64,000 nucleotides of DNA from JACVRW01 sp963819115 (GTDB taxonomy: Bacteria; Actinomycetota; Thermoleophilia; Solirubrobacterales; Thermoleophilaceae). Below, piece by piece: positions 51,817 to 59,726 of the stretch. The position numbers and the translations under genes are program-made. The stretch spans positions 1,550,001 through 1,614,000 of the forward strand of contig CAWFUR010000011.1 of assembly GCA_963819115.1 (NCBI GenBank), given 5' to 3'. The notes beneath the pieces were generated by a model. The model did not search any database and was not told the DNA's origin. It worked only from the letters and a program-made list of their open reading frames with translations. How positions within the stretch are numbered: position 1 is the first letter of the stretch; each line of letters starts with the position of its first letter.

Positions 51817-51822
51817 AGATTA
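51817..51822 (-). promoter_or_regulatory. Candidate -10 element (TAATCT), yceD
   Basis: TAATCT on the minus strand, six bases before the ATG at 51810. Confidence 0.5.
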
Positions 51823-51839
51823 GCGCCGGACCGGCGGCG

Positions 51840-52223
51840 CTACTGCTTGATCTCGATCAACTCGACCCGGTAGCCGTCCGGGTCGCGAACGAAGCAGATG
51901 AGCGGCCCCTCGGAGCGGCCGCCAGGGCGGTACGGAGGCTTCTCGGGCTCGATGTCCTGATCGGCGAGCTGTCCGAGGGTGCCCTCGAGATCGTCGACGG
52001 CGATGGCGATGTGGTTGTAGCCGGTGCCGAGCTCGTACGAGTCGACGCCGTGGTTGTAGGTCAGCTCGAGGCGAGGGTCCTCGCCCGGCATGCCCATGAA
52101 CACGTTGATCGCCTCGTCCCCGATGGGCATCCGGCCCACCTCCTGGAAGCCGAGCTTCTCGTAGAAGGACACCGAGCGGTCGATTTCGCCGATGCGATAA
52201 CAGGTGTGCAGGTAGGAAGCCAC
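51840..52223 (-). CDS. Glyoxalase I-like VOC family protein
   Basis: A 127-aa protein closely resembling lactoylglutathione lyase: LHTCYRIGEIDRSVSFYEKL, LELTYNHGVDSYELGTGYNH and CFVRDPDGYRVELIEIKQ. The metal ligands His near residue 5, Glu in LELTYN, His in GYNHIA and Glu in YRVELIE fit an active glyoxalase. The GTG at 52223 is chosen for its -10 spacing; a longer frame upstream adds no homology. Detoxification of methylglyoxal is plausible; the thiol cofactor is unknown. Confidence 0.82.
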   Translation of the reverse strand: MASYLHTCYRIGEIDRSVSFYEKLGFQEVGRMPIGDEAINVFMGMPGEDPRLELTYNHGVDSYELGTGYNHIAIAVDDLEGTLGQLADQDIEPEKPPYRPGGRSEGPLICFVRDPDGYRVELIEIKQ

Positions 52224-52230
52224 GGGTCGG

Positions 52231-52236
52231 ACCCTA
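52231..52236 (-). promoter_or_regulatory. Candidate -10 element (TAGGGT), glyoxalase gene
   Basis: TAGGGT on the minus strand, seven bases before the GTG at 52223. Confidence 0.45.
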
Positions 52237-52323
52237 CCTCCCCGAGAAAGGCGAAAGCCACGCCCCTCGTGAGAGGAACGTGGCTTCGCGGTACCGCAAA
52301 TGCCCTTCTTGGTGAACTTCCGG

Positions 52324-53523
52324 CTAACCGCTGTGAGCGGCCGCCCTGCGCAACCCGAATCCGGCACACAGGAGACCTGCGGCCGAAAGGAGAAGCAACG
52401 GCACGTGCCCACCGGTGAACGGCAGGCTCGACGTGGCGGTGGCCTCGGTGACCGTGCCGGCTACGCCGCTGGTGGGAGCATTGCTGCCCCCTGCGCCGCC
52501 TCCGGACTCCTCGGACTTCCCGAGAACCTCGCCCTGCTCGCCTCCTTGCTCGCCGTTGTTACCCGGGGACTCGCCGCCGGGGGTCTCCCCACCGGGAGTT
52601 TCGCCACCGGGGGTCTCCCCACCGGGCGTCTCGCCACCGGGGGTCTCCCCACCGGGGGTGTAACCACCAGGGGTCTCGCCACCGGGGGTCTCGCCGCCAG
52701 GCGTCTGTCCGCCGGGCGTCTCACCTCCGGGGGTCTCGCCGCCAGGCGTTTCACCGCCGGGCGTCTCCCCACCAGGGGTCTCGCCACCAGGGGTCTCGCC
52801 ACCGGGGGTTTCCCCACCAGGGGTCTCCCCACCGGGAGTCTCCCCGCCCGGGGTCTCCCCACCGGGGGTTTCCCCGCCTGGGGTTTCCCCGCCTGGGGTT
52901 TCCCCACCCGGGGTCTCGCCGCCAGGCGTTTCGCCGCCTGGCGTCTCCCCACCGGGCGTGTGGCCACCTGGCGGATGACCGCCGGGCGTCTCGCCACCGG
53001 GTGTTTCCCCACCGGGCGTGTGGCCACCAGGCGGATGACCGCCGGGCGTGTTACCGCCAGGCGTCTCCCCACCGGGTGTTTCCCCACCGGGTGTATGACC
53101 ACCAGGGGTTTCGCCACCGGGCGTATGACCGCCTGGTGTCTCCCCACCGGGCGTATGACCGCCTGGCGTCTCGGGCGTGGGCGTCCCACCACCGGACGGC
53201 GGGTAACCGCCACCGGGGTGCTCTTCCTTACAGGGGTTGTCTCCGCCGGATCCTTCCGACGGGGGCTGTCCCTGATCCGAGTGGTGCGATCCCGAGTCCG
53301 ATCCTCCGGACCCGTGGTCCCACCCGGAACCTCCGCTCCCGCCAGAGTCTCCGTGCCATCCGGAGCCTCCCTGACCTGGACCGGAGCCATAGCCATGAGA
53401 CGAATGGTCTCCACCGGCAAACGCGTTGCCGGCGCTCACCAAGGAGAGCCAGAGCGCGACGATGAATGCCGAGATCCATACGAATCTCCGCATGCCCGAG
53501 GCACTCGGCTCGGAAAGCTGCAT
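52324..53523 (-). CDS. LPXTG-type surface protein with about 40 TPGG[E/H] pentapeptide repeats
   Basis: A 399-aa secreted protein: signal peptide (about 11-36, ending SAGNAFA), a Gly/Ser/His-rich segment (about 37-110), about 40 pentapeptides of the type TPGGE or TPGGH (about 118-320), a short linker, and the sorting signal LPFTGGHVPLLLLSAAGLLC with the tail RRAAAHSG. A sortase would join the Thr of LPFTG to the cell wall. No sortase gene is in the window. An AAGGGAG ribosome site precedes the ATG. A stalk- or adhesin-like role is inferred only from architecture. Confidence 0.85.
   Translation of the reverse strand: MQLSEPSASGMRRFVWISAFIVALWLSLVSAGNAFAGGDHSSHGYGSGPGQGGSGWHGDSGGSGGSGWDHGSGGSDSGSHHSDQGQPPSEGSGGDNPCKEEHPGGGYPPSGGGTPTPETPGGHTPGGETPGGHTPGGETPGGHTPGGETPGGETPGGNTPGGHPPGGHTPGGETPGGETPGGHPPGGHTPGGETPGGETPGGETPGGETPGGETPGGETPGGETPGGETPGGETPGGETPGGETPGGETPGGETPGGETPGGETPGGETPGGQTPGGETPGGETPGGYTPGGETPGGETPGGETPGGETPGGETPGGESPGNNGEQGGEQGEVLGKSEESGGGAGGSNAPTSGVAGTVTEATATSSLPFTGGHVPLLLLSAAGLLCAGFGLRRAAAHSG
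52570..53175 (-). repeat. 15-bp coding tandem repeat tract of the LPXTG protein
   Basis: Tandem 15-base units encode the TPGG[E/H] pentapeptides, with mixed third-base choices (GTC/GTT, GGC/GGG and similar). This implies the array is old or under protein-level selection. Because the period is a multiple of three, open frames appear on every strand here. Confidence 0.85.
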
Positions 53524-53796
53524 AGGTTCTCCCTTCGGGGGTTGCTAACGGCGGCAATAGCAAGACCCCTGAACCCGCCAGAGGCCCCGCGAAGTAGACG
53601 AGTAGAACAGCAAGCTCGGATGTTTTACCCGTCGATCCTGCAAGAAACTTCCCAAAATCCGCGCGATTTCGCGTTGCGGTTGGTCCCTCCGGGGGATTCG
53701 GAAGGAATTTGGGCGGGGGTGCAGACGCTCGCCGGCGCACCCAAAACGGCAGCATGAAGCGCCCCGATTGGGGCAGCCAGCGACGACGGCTCGCGC

Positions 53797-54258
53797 CTAG
53801 GAGACCTCGGCCTCTTCGCGACCCTGAAGGCGGTCGCGGCCGCGCTGAACCGCGGCGATGAACTTCGTGAGGTTGACCTCGAGCGTGTTGAGGATGTCGT
53901 CGGCGTAGTCCTCCGCGCCGAGACGGATCTCGCGCTCACGGGCGCGGGCGTCCTCGATGATCTCCTCCGCCTGGCGCTCGGCCTGCTTGACGATCTCCTC
54001 TTCGGAGATCAGGCGGATCTGCTCCTCGCGGGCCTCGCGAACGACGCGCTCGGCCTCGCGCTTGGCCTCGGCGAGCATCTCCTGACGCTCCTTCACGATC
54101 CACCGGGCCTGCTTGATCTCCTCGGGGATCGTGGCCCGCATCTGGTCGAGGATGTCGTAGACCTCCTCCTTGTCCACGCGCACCGTGTCGGTGAGCGGGA
54201 CGACCTTTGCGTTGTGGATCGTGTCGTCGAGCTTGTCGATCAGGACGAGGACGTCCAT
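53797..54258 (-). CDS. Coiled-coil protein of the Rv2927c/DivIVA-associated type
   Basis: A 153-aa, largely helical and highly charged protein: MDVLVLIDKLDDTIHNAKVV at the start, then a long Glu/Arg/Lys coiled coil (about 55-135, for example EAKREAERVVREAREEQIRL). It resembles the M. tuberculosis Rv2927c family found beside coaD and recG in actinobacteria; its role (possibly in cell-wall growth with DivIVA-type proteins) is unproven. A GAGGTAG ribosome site precedes the ATG. Confidence 0.78.
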   Translation of the reverse strand: MDVLVLIDKLDDTIHNAKVVPLTDTVRVDKEEVYDILDQMRATIPEEIKQARWIVKERQEMLAEAKREAERVVREAREEQIRLISEEEIVKQAERQAEEIIEDARAREREIRLGAEDYADDILNTLEVNLTKFIAAVQRGRDRLQGREEAEVS

Positions 54259-54337
54259 GAGCTCTACCTCCGCGAGGCCATTAGCCCCGCGCTCTCGTTG
54301 ACCAGCATTGACGTCACGTTCTCAGATCCCCTGTTCT

Positions 54338-54838
54338 TCAACGCTTGAGCTCTTCCTGCAGCCGTGCGGCCACCCGGTCGGGCACGAGCCCGCTGATGTC
54401 GCCGCCGAACATGGCCAGCTCCTTGATCCCGCTTGAGGACAGGAAACTGTATTGCGGCGCGGCCATCAGGTAGATGCTCTCGATGTCGGGCGCCATCTTC
54501 CGGTTCAGTTGGTTCATCTCGAACTCGTACTCGAAGTCCGAGATCGCCCGCAATCCTTTGACGATGGCCTTGGCCCCGTGCTCGCGGGCGAAATCGACGA
54601 GGAGCGTATCAAAGGGTTTTACCTGCACATTGGCCAATTCCGTGGTGGCCTCGGCGATGAACGAAACGCGCTCGTCGGCGGAGAAGAGGGTCTTGCTCTT
54701 GCGGACCGGGCTGTTGACCACGCCCACGATCAGCTCGTCGAACACTCCGGCCGCCCTCCGGATGATGTCGATGTGGCCCATCGTCACCGGGTCGTAGGAG
54801 CCCGGGCAGACGGCGCGGCCGCCGTTGCGCTCAGCCAT
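54338..54838 (-). CDS. coaD: Phosphopantetheine adenylyltransferase
   Basis: A 166-aa enzyme for the penultimate step of coenzyme A synthesis. The nucleotidyl-transfer motif TMGH appears in CPGSYDPVTMGHIDIIRRA. KGLRAISDFEYEFEMNQLNR follows, and the C-terminal nucleotide loop is SSSGIKELAMFGGD. It overlaps the rsmD stop by eight bases, the common rsmD-coaD unit. Confidence 0.96.
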   Translation of the reverse strand: MAERNGGRAVCPGSYDPVTMGHIDIIRRAAGVFDELIVGVVNSPVRKSKTLFSADERVSFIAEATTELANVQVKPFDTLLVDFAREHGAKAIVKGLRAISDFEYEFEMNQLNRKMAPDIESIYLMAAPQYSFLSSSGIKELAMFGGDISGLVPDRVAARLQEELKR

Positions 54839-55352
54839 AGATCGCGATGCGCGTGTCGCCGTAGGTGCGCTCGCGCAGAAGGGGGAGCGTCAGCTCCAGT
54901 GGCGTGCGTTTGTCGGATTCGGTCACGGTGCGGGCGTTCTCGTCGAGGACCGTCGGCAGGGCCGCGGAGAGCGGACCGGCCAGGCGGGAGGCGGAATCAT
55001 AGGGCGGGTCGCAGAACACGAGGTCGAACGACCGCTCGCGACCGGCCAGAAAGGCGACCGCATCCCGCCGCACGACCTCCGCCCCGGCGACCCCGAGGTC
55101 GTTGAGGTTGCGCGTGATCGCGGCCACCGCGGCGGGGTCCCGATCGACGAAGACCGCCGACTCCGCGCCGCGCGAGAGCGCCTCGATCCCGAGCGCACCG
55201 GAGCCTGCGTAAAGGTCGAGCACGCGCGCGCCGGCCAGGTCGCCGAGCATGGAGAAGAGCGCCTCTCGCACCCGATCGGCGGTGGGCCGGGTGCGGCTGC
55301 CTCGCGGCGCGCGCAGGCGCCGGCCCCCGTAGGTGCCGGCCACGACCCTCAC
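54831..55352 (-). CDS. rsmD: 16S rRNA (guanine966-N2)-methyltransferase
   Basis: A 173-aa class I methyltransferase. RVVAGTYGGRRLRAPRG at the N-terminus, RVREALFSMLGDLAGARVLD, the SAM loop DLYAGSGALGIEALSRGA and the catalytic DPPYD identify RsmD. It acts on the 30S subunit. The GTG at 55352 overlaps the recG stop by four bases; the frame stays open far upstream, but only as antisense-type noise over recG. Confidence 0.93.
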   Translation of the reverse strand: MRVVAGTYGGRRLRAPRGSRTRPTADRVREALFSMLGDLAGARVLDLYAGSGALGIEALSRGAESAVFVDRDPAAVAAITRNLNDLGVAGAEVVRRDAVAFLAGRERSFDLVFCDPPYDSASRLAGPLSAALPTVLDENARTVTESDKRTPLELTLPLLRERTYGDTRIAIYG

Positions 55353-57487
55353 GCCGGAATCGGATCGAGCTCCGGGCCGAAACGGGCCACCGCCGCGTCG
55401 CGCAGCAGCGCGTTCTGCGGCTCGGTGAGCTCGGGGTCGGTCCGCAGCAGCTCGTCCGCCAGGTCCCTCGCCCGCACGAGCAGGGCGGTGTCCTCGGGGA
55501 GCTGGGCCACCCGCAGCTCGGGAAGCCCGTGCTGGCGCGTGCCGAGCACGTCCCCGGCCCCGCGGAGCTCGAGGTCCACCTCGGCGAGGCGGAAGCCGTC
55601 GCTCTCCGTGGCGATGGCCTCGAGCCGCGGGAGCTTCGCGTCCCCGAAGAGGATGCACAGCGAGCCGTGCTCGCCCCGGCCCACCCGGCCCCTGAGCTGG
55701 TGGAGCTGGGACAGCCCGTAGCGCTCGGCCGCCTCGATCAGCATCACCGTGGCGTTCGGCACGTCGATGCCCACCTCCACCACGCTGGTGGCCACCAGCA
55801 CGTCCGCGTCGCCCCGCGCGAAGGACTCCATCGCCGCCTGCTTCGCCTTCGAGGGAAGCTGGCCGTGGATCAGCTCCACGCGCTGGTCGCGGAACTCCGT
55901 CGTACGCAGGCGCTCGAACTCCACCGTGGCCGCCGTGGCCTGGAGCGCCTCGGACTCCTCCACCAGCGGGCAGACGACGAAGCACTGGCGGCCCGCGGCT
56001 ATCTCCTCGCGGATCCGCTCGTACGCGCGCTGCCGGGCACGAACGCCATCGACCACGAAGGTCTCCACGGGCCGGCGCCCGTGCGGAAGCTGGCGCAGGG
56101 CGGTGGCGTCGAGGTCGCCGTACGCGGTGAGGGAGAGCGTGCGCGGGATCGGCGTGGCGGTCATGTGGAGTGCGTGCGGGGTCAGCCCCTCGGGCGCCTT
56201 CGCGTCCAGTGCGGCGCGCTGGCGCACGCCGAAGCGGTGCTGCTCGTCCACCACGCACAGGGCGAGGTCCCGGAACTCCACCGGGTCCTCGATCAGCGCG
56301 TGCGTGCCCACCAGGAGCTGAAGCTGGCCCGAGCCCAGCGCGCCAAGCAGGTCCCGCCGCCGTGCGGCGGGCGTCGAGCCGGTGAGCAGCTCCAGCGGGA
56401 GCGCGCCGCCGAGCAGGCGGTCGAGCGTGCGGTGGTGCTGCTCGGCCAGGGTCTCGGTGGGGGCCATCAGCGCGGCCTGGGCGCCGTTCTCCACCGCACG
56501 CAGCATCGCGTGCAGCGCCACCACGGTCTTGCCCGCGCCCACCTCCCCCATCAGCAGGCGCTGCATCGGGCGCTCGCGGGCGAGGTCCTCGTCGATCTCG
56601 CCCATGGCGGTCTTCTGGTCGCCCGTGAGCTCGAAGGGGAGCGACCAGCGCCAGCGGTCCACCACCACGCCGCGCGCAGCGAGCGGCCGCGCCTGGCGCC
56701 CGTGGCGGCGCGCGCGGCGCCTGCCGGCCACCGCAAGCTGGAGCAGTAGCAGCTCCTCGAAGGCGAGTCGCCGGCGCGCCCCGCGCTCGTCGTCCTCGCT
56801 GTCGGGGAAATGCGCCCCGGCCAGCGCCGCGGCGCGTTCCGGCAGCCGCTCCGCCACGCGCATCCCCGCGGGCAGCGGCTCGGGGGTGAGCAGGAAGCAC
56901 CCGCGCGCATCCCAGACGAGCGAGCGCAGGCGGGCGGCGCTCAGCCCCTCGGTGGCGGGATGCACGGGCACCAGGCCGACGGTGTGGACGGGAGCATCCC
57001 CACCCCCGAGCGGTTCGTGCTCGGACACCCAGAACTCGCCCGCGCGGCGCAGCCGGCCGTGAAGGAGCACGTTCATGCCGGCGGGGAGCTGGCGCGCGAG
57101 CCAGGGCTGGTTGAACCACACGGCCACCAGCGGGCCGGTCGCGTCGGCCACCCTCGCCTCGACGCGCTTGCGGCGGCGGTCGCGCATGGGGCGCACCGAC
57201 ACCGACCGGACGGTCACGGCCACGGTGGCCTCCTCCCCCACCATCAGGTCGCCGACCGAGCGCACGTCGCGCCGGTCGCGATGCGAGTGCGGCAGGTGCT
57301 CGATCAGATCGCCCCGAGTGGCGATCCCGAGCGTCTCGAGCGCCTTCCCGCCCGTTCCGTCCAGCTCCACCGACTCCTCCAGGGCGCTCGGACGGGGGTA
57401 CGACCTGACCGGCGCGGCGGCCAGCTCCTCCGAGGTCAGCTCCTCGAGGGAGGCGAAGCCGGTTACTCCGCGCAGAGCAGCCACCAC
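55349..57487 (-). CDS. recG: ATP-dependent DNA helicase RecG
   Basis: A 712-aa helicase that remodels stalled forks and Holliday junctions. An N-terminal wedge (OB) domain at about 60-160 precedes motif I GEVGAGKTVVALHAML, motif II as DEQH, motif III TATPIPRT and motif VI QLRGRVGRGEHGSL. The GTG at 57487 overlaps the DAK2-protein gene by 25 bases, so translation is coupled. Confidence 0.95.
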   Translation of the reverse strand: MVAALRGVTGFASLEELTSEELAAAPVRSYPRPSALEESVELDGTGGKALETLGIATRGDLIEHLPHSHRDRRDVRSVGDLMVGEEATVAVTVRSVSVRPMRDRRRKRVEARVADATGPLVAVWFNQPWLARQLPAGMNVLLHGRLRRAGEFWVSEHEPLGGGDAPVHTVGLVPVHPATEGLSAARLRSLVWDARGCFLLTPEPLPAGMRVAERLPERAAALAGAHFPDSEDDERGARRRLAFEELLLLQLAVAGRRRARRHGRQARPLAARGVVVDRWRWSLPFELTGDQKTAMGEIDEDLARERPMQRLLMGEVGAGKTVVALHAMLRAVENGAQAALMAPTETLAEQHHRTLDRLLGGALPLELLTGSTPAARRRDLLGALGSGQLQLLVGTHALIEDPVEFRDLALCVVDEQHRFGVRQRAALDAKAPEGLTPHALHMTATPIPRTLSLTAYGDLDATALRQLPHGRRPVETFVVDGVRARQRAYERIREEIAAGRQCFVVCPLVEESEALQATAATVEFERLRTTEFRDQRVELIHGQLPSKAKQAAMESFARGDADVLVATSVVEVGIDVPNATVMLIEAAERYGLSQLHQLRGRVGRGEHGSLCILFGDAKLPRLEAIATESDGFRLAEVDLELRGAGDVLGTRQHGLPELRVAQLPEDTALLVRARDLADELLRTDPELTEPQNALLRDAAVARFGPELDPIPA

Positions 57488-59103
57488 CAGGCGGGCTGAC
57501 CGCCCTCGTGGTACTCGATCTCGACCCCGTCGGGCACATGGGCCTCGACGTGCTCGCGATCGAGCGGCGCCCCGGCTCCGGCGAGGCAGGTGAGCAGCTC
57601 GGTGCCGGTGGCGATGCGCTCGAGCGTCGTGGTGAGCGTGAGCTCAGGGTCTCCCCAGGCCACCAGCTCGCCTCCGGCGTAGCCCACGGCGTCCCCGGCG
57701 ATGAAGCGGCCCTGGACGTCGTCGCGGGCCGCGGGCGCCACCCCGCCGACCCGCAGCGAGTCGGCCGCCCGCCCGACCGCGTGCGCGTTGTGCTCGGCCC
57801 CGGCGTTGGGGTCGAAGGCAAGCAGTGCGGCGAGCCCCTCCTGCGGCGCCGTGGTGGGCACCACCCGAGCCGGCTTGTCCGAGAGCTCCGCCGCCCGCTC
57901 GGCGGCCAGGATCACGTTCGGGCTGTTGGGCAGCACGAGCACCTCTCGCCCGTTGGCGGCGTGCACCCCCGCGAGCAGCTCGTAGGTGGACGGATTCATC
58001 GTTGCGCCACCGTCCACCACCAGCACCCCGAGTCCCTCGAAGAGCTTGCGCACCCCGAGCCCGCTGGCCACCGCCACGACCGCGCACGTGGTCTCCGCGG
58101 TGGGAGTGTGCTCGGCCAGCCGCGCCGTGCGGTCGGCCACCTGCTCGTGCATGTCGGCCACGTCGAAGCGCGACACCTCGCCCGCGTCGGCGAACACCGC
58201 CACCGCGCTCTCCGGATCATCGGTGTGCACGTGCACGCGAATCGTGCGCTCGTCGCCGACCACCAGCACCGAGTCCCCCAGCGCCTCGAGGCTCGGCCGG
58301 AACGATCCGGCGTCGAGATCCTCCCCGGTGACCGCGAAGTTGGTGCAGTAGCGGAAGCTCGAGGACTCGTGCTCGGGGCGGTGCAGCGCCGCCGGGGCGA
58401 GTTGATGCTCGAGCTCCGGGCCGGCGTCGCCGCGGAGGGCGGCGAGGCAGCCGGCCACGATCACGGTGAGCCCGTAGGCGCCCGCGTCAACCACTCCGGC
58501 GTCGCGGAGCACGGCGAGCTGGTCGGGGCCGCGCTCCACGGCCTCCTTGCCCGCCGCGAGGGCGTTCTCCAGGACCTGCGCCAGGAGCTCGTCCTGCTGC
58601 TCCGCGTGCGACTCCGGTCCGAGGCGCTGGGTGTCCATGTGAGCGAGGTCGTGTGCCACCCGGCTGGACATCGCGCGGATGGCCGAGAGCATGGTGCCCT
58701 CCGCCGGGTCGCGCACCGAGGCGTAGGCGGCGTCGGCGGCGCGTGCCAGTGCGGCCGACACCAGCACCGGGTCCACGAGCTCGCCCGGCCGGCCGGCCAG
58801 CTCCTCGGCCGCGCCGCGAACGATCTGCGAAAGGATCACCCCGCTGTTCCCGCGGGCGCCCAGCAGGGCCGCGCGGGCGACCGCGGCCACGATCTCGCTG
58901 CGCCCGTGCACGTCCAGCGGCTGCCCGTTCATGCGGTTCAGCTCATCGAGCACCGCACGCATCGTGAGCGCCATGTTGTCGCCCGTGTCGCCATCGGCGA
59001 CCGGGAACACATTGAGGTCGTTCACCTCCTGGCGGCGGTTCTCCAGCTCTGTGAGAGCTGAGGCCACGACGCGCCGGAAGCGGACGAGGGACTCGTCAGC
59101 CAC
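57463..59103 (-). CDS. DAK2-domain protein (FakA/YloV-like)
   Basis: A 546-aa protein. The N-terminal DAK2 kinase domain (about 8-205) has NVFPVADGDTGDNMALTMRA and GARGNSGVILSQI. The C-terminal half is the FakA-type domain with NFAVTGEDLD, DDPESAVAVFADAGE and VLPNSPNVILAAERAAELS. The family phosphorylates fatty acids bound to FakB or is of unknown substrate. Here it sits between rpmB and recG, as in many Gram-positive genomes. No FakB (DegV) gene is in the window. Confidence 0.88.
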   Translation of the reverse strand: MADESLVRFRRVVASALTELENRRQEVNDLNVFPVADGDTGDNMALTMRAVLDELNRMNGQPLDVHGRSEIVAAVARAALLGARGNSGVILSQIVRGAAEELAGRPGELVDPVLVSAALARAADAAYASVRDPAEGTMLSAIRAMSSRVAHDLAHMDTQRLGPESHAEQQDELLAQVLENALAAGKEAVERGPDQLAVLRDAGVVDAGAYGLTVIVAGCLAALRGDAGPELEHQLAPAALHRPEHESSSFRYCTNFAVTGEDLDAGSFRPSLEALGDSVLVVGDERTIRVHVHTDDPESAVAVFADAGEVSRFDVADMHEQVADRTARLAEHTPTAETTCAVVAVASGLGVRKLFEGLGVLVVDGGATMNPSTYELLAGVHAANGREVLVLPNSPNVILAAERAAELSDKPARVVPTTAPQEGLAALLAFDPNAGAEHNAHAVGRAADSLRVGGVAPAARDDVQGRFIAGDAVGYAGGELVAWGDPELTLTTTLERIATGTELLTCLAGAGAPLDREHVEAHVPDGVEIEYHEGGQPAWWWLLCAE

Positions 59104-59163
59104 GTGGGGGTTCTACACCGCAGGGCGGCGGGGTTACGGTGCGGACACGTCGCACACGGAGGC

Positions 59164-59262
59164 GGCATGGTCCGGTGCTCGCCCGATGACGTTGGGCTGT
59201 GGTGCTCGCCCGATCATCGATCGGGCTGCGCTCCTCGCCGCCGATCGGGCGCCGCTCCTCCC
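59164..59262 (+). repeat. Dispersed palindromic repeat, copies 4a (degenerate) and 4b (full)
   Basis: Copy 4a starts GGCATGGTCCGGTGCTC at 59164 with stem GCCCGAT, loop GAC and GTTGGGC, which still pairs through G-U. Copy 4b follows from about 59201 with GCCCGATC, loop ATC and GATCGGGC, then TGCGCTCCTCGCC and a second arm GATCGGGC. It lies between rpmB and the DAK2-protein gene, both on the minus strand. Confidence 0.75.
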
Positions 59263-59270
59263 CGTGCGTG

Positions 59271-59462
59271 TTAGAGCGCTTTCGTGACCTTCGAGGCCTT
59301 GAGACAGCGCGTGCAGACATATTCACGCCGCGGGGCGCCGTTCACGGAGATGCGGACCTTCTGCAGGTTGGGCTCGAAGCGCCGCCTCGTGGCCACCATG
59401 GAGTGGCTCCGGCTGTTGCCGTAGGCAGGGCCCTTTCCGCATGAGTAACAGACCTTGGACAC
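59271..59462 (-). CDS. rpmB: Ribosomal protein bL28
   Basis: A 63-aa large-subunit protein: SKVCYSCGKGPAYGNSRSHS, RRRFEPNLQKVRI and YVCTRCLKASKV. The four cysteines in two CxxC pairs indicate the zinc-binding form. The start is GTG with TAGCCT eight bases upstream. Repeat copies flank it on both sides. Confidence 0.95.
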   Translation of the reverse strand: MSKVCYSCGKGPAYGNSRSHSMVATRRRFEPNLQKVRISVNGAPRREYVCTRCLKASKVTKAL

Positions 59463-59470
59463 GGCCGATC

Positions 59471-59476
59471 AGGCTA
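59471..59476 (-). promoter_or_regulatory. Candidate -10 element (TAGCCT), rpmB
   Basis: TAGCCT on the minus strand, eight bases before the GTG at 59462. The three tandem repeats begin three bases beyond it. Confidence 0.45.
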
Positions 59477-59478
59477 CC

Positions 59479-59616
59479 AAGTCGTGGCTGCGGTGCTCGC
59501 GCGATCACCGATCGCGCTGCGCTCAAGTCGTGGCTGCGGTGCTCGCGCGATCACCGATCGCGCTGCGCTCAAGTCGTGGCTGCGGTGCTCGCGCGATCAC
59601 CGATCGCGCTGCGCTC
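59479..59616 (+). repeat. Three perfect 46-bp tandem copies of the palindromic repeat (variant stem)
   Basis: Units at 59479-59524, 59525-59570 and 59571-59616 are identical. Each reads AAGTCGTGGCTGCGGTGCTC, then stem GCGCGATC, loop ACC and GATCGCGC, then TGCGCTC. The stem differs from the other copies by a compensated C-G to G-C pair. They fill the gap between divergent rpmB and the secreted hydrolase. There are no spacers, so this is not a CRISPR array. Confidence 0.9.
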
Positions 59617-59659
59617 CTCGCCTGGCCGGGAGCTTCGATCAGGGCTTTGCGAAACAATT

Positions 59660-59676
59660 ATGTTTATGATAAACAT
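59660..59676. promoter_or_regulatory. AT-rich perfect palindrome, probable operator
   Basis: ATGTTTATGATAAACAT is an 8-bp perfect inverted repeat around one central base in otherwise GC-rich DNA. TTGCGA at 59647-59652 may be a -35 for the gene at 59727, with a weak -10 TAAACA at 59670-59675. A repressor bound here would block that promoter. The regulator is unknown. Confidence 0.55.
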
Positions 59677-59726
59677 CTGCGTTCCCAGGTCCACCGCGGA
59701 CCGGAAACGAGGAGGAGACAGTTTCT

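Noticed and set aside
52300..53757. Long open frames antisense to and overlapping the LPXTG gene (485 and 319 aa).
   Set aside because: A 15-bp period keeps all six frames open. Only the minus frame has a signal peptide, repeats and a sorting signal in order.
59479..59616. Possible CRISPR array (three identical 46-bp units).
   Set aside because: The units are directly adjacent with no spacers, no cas gene is present, and they match the dispersed repeat family.
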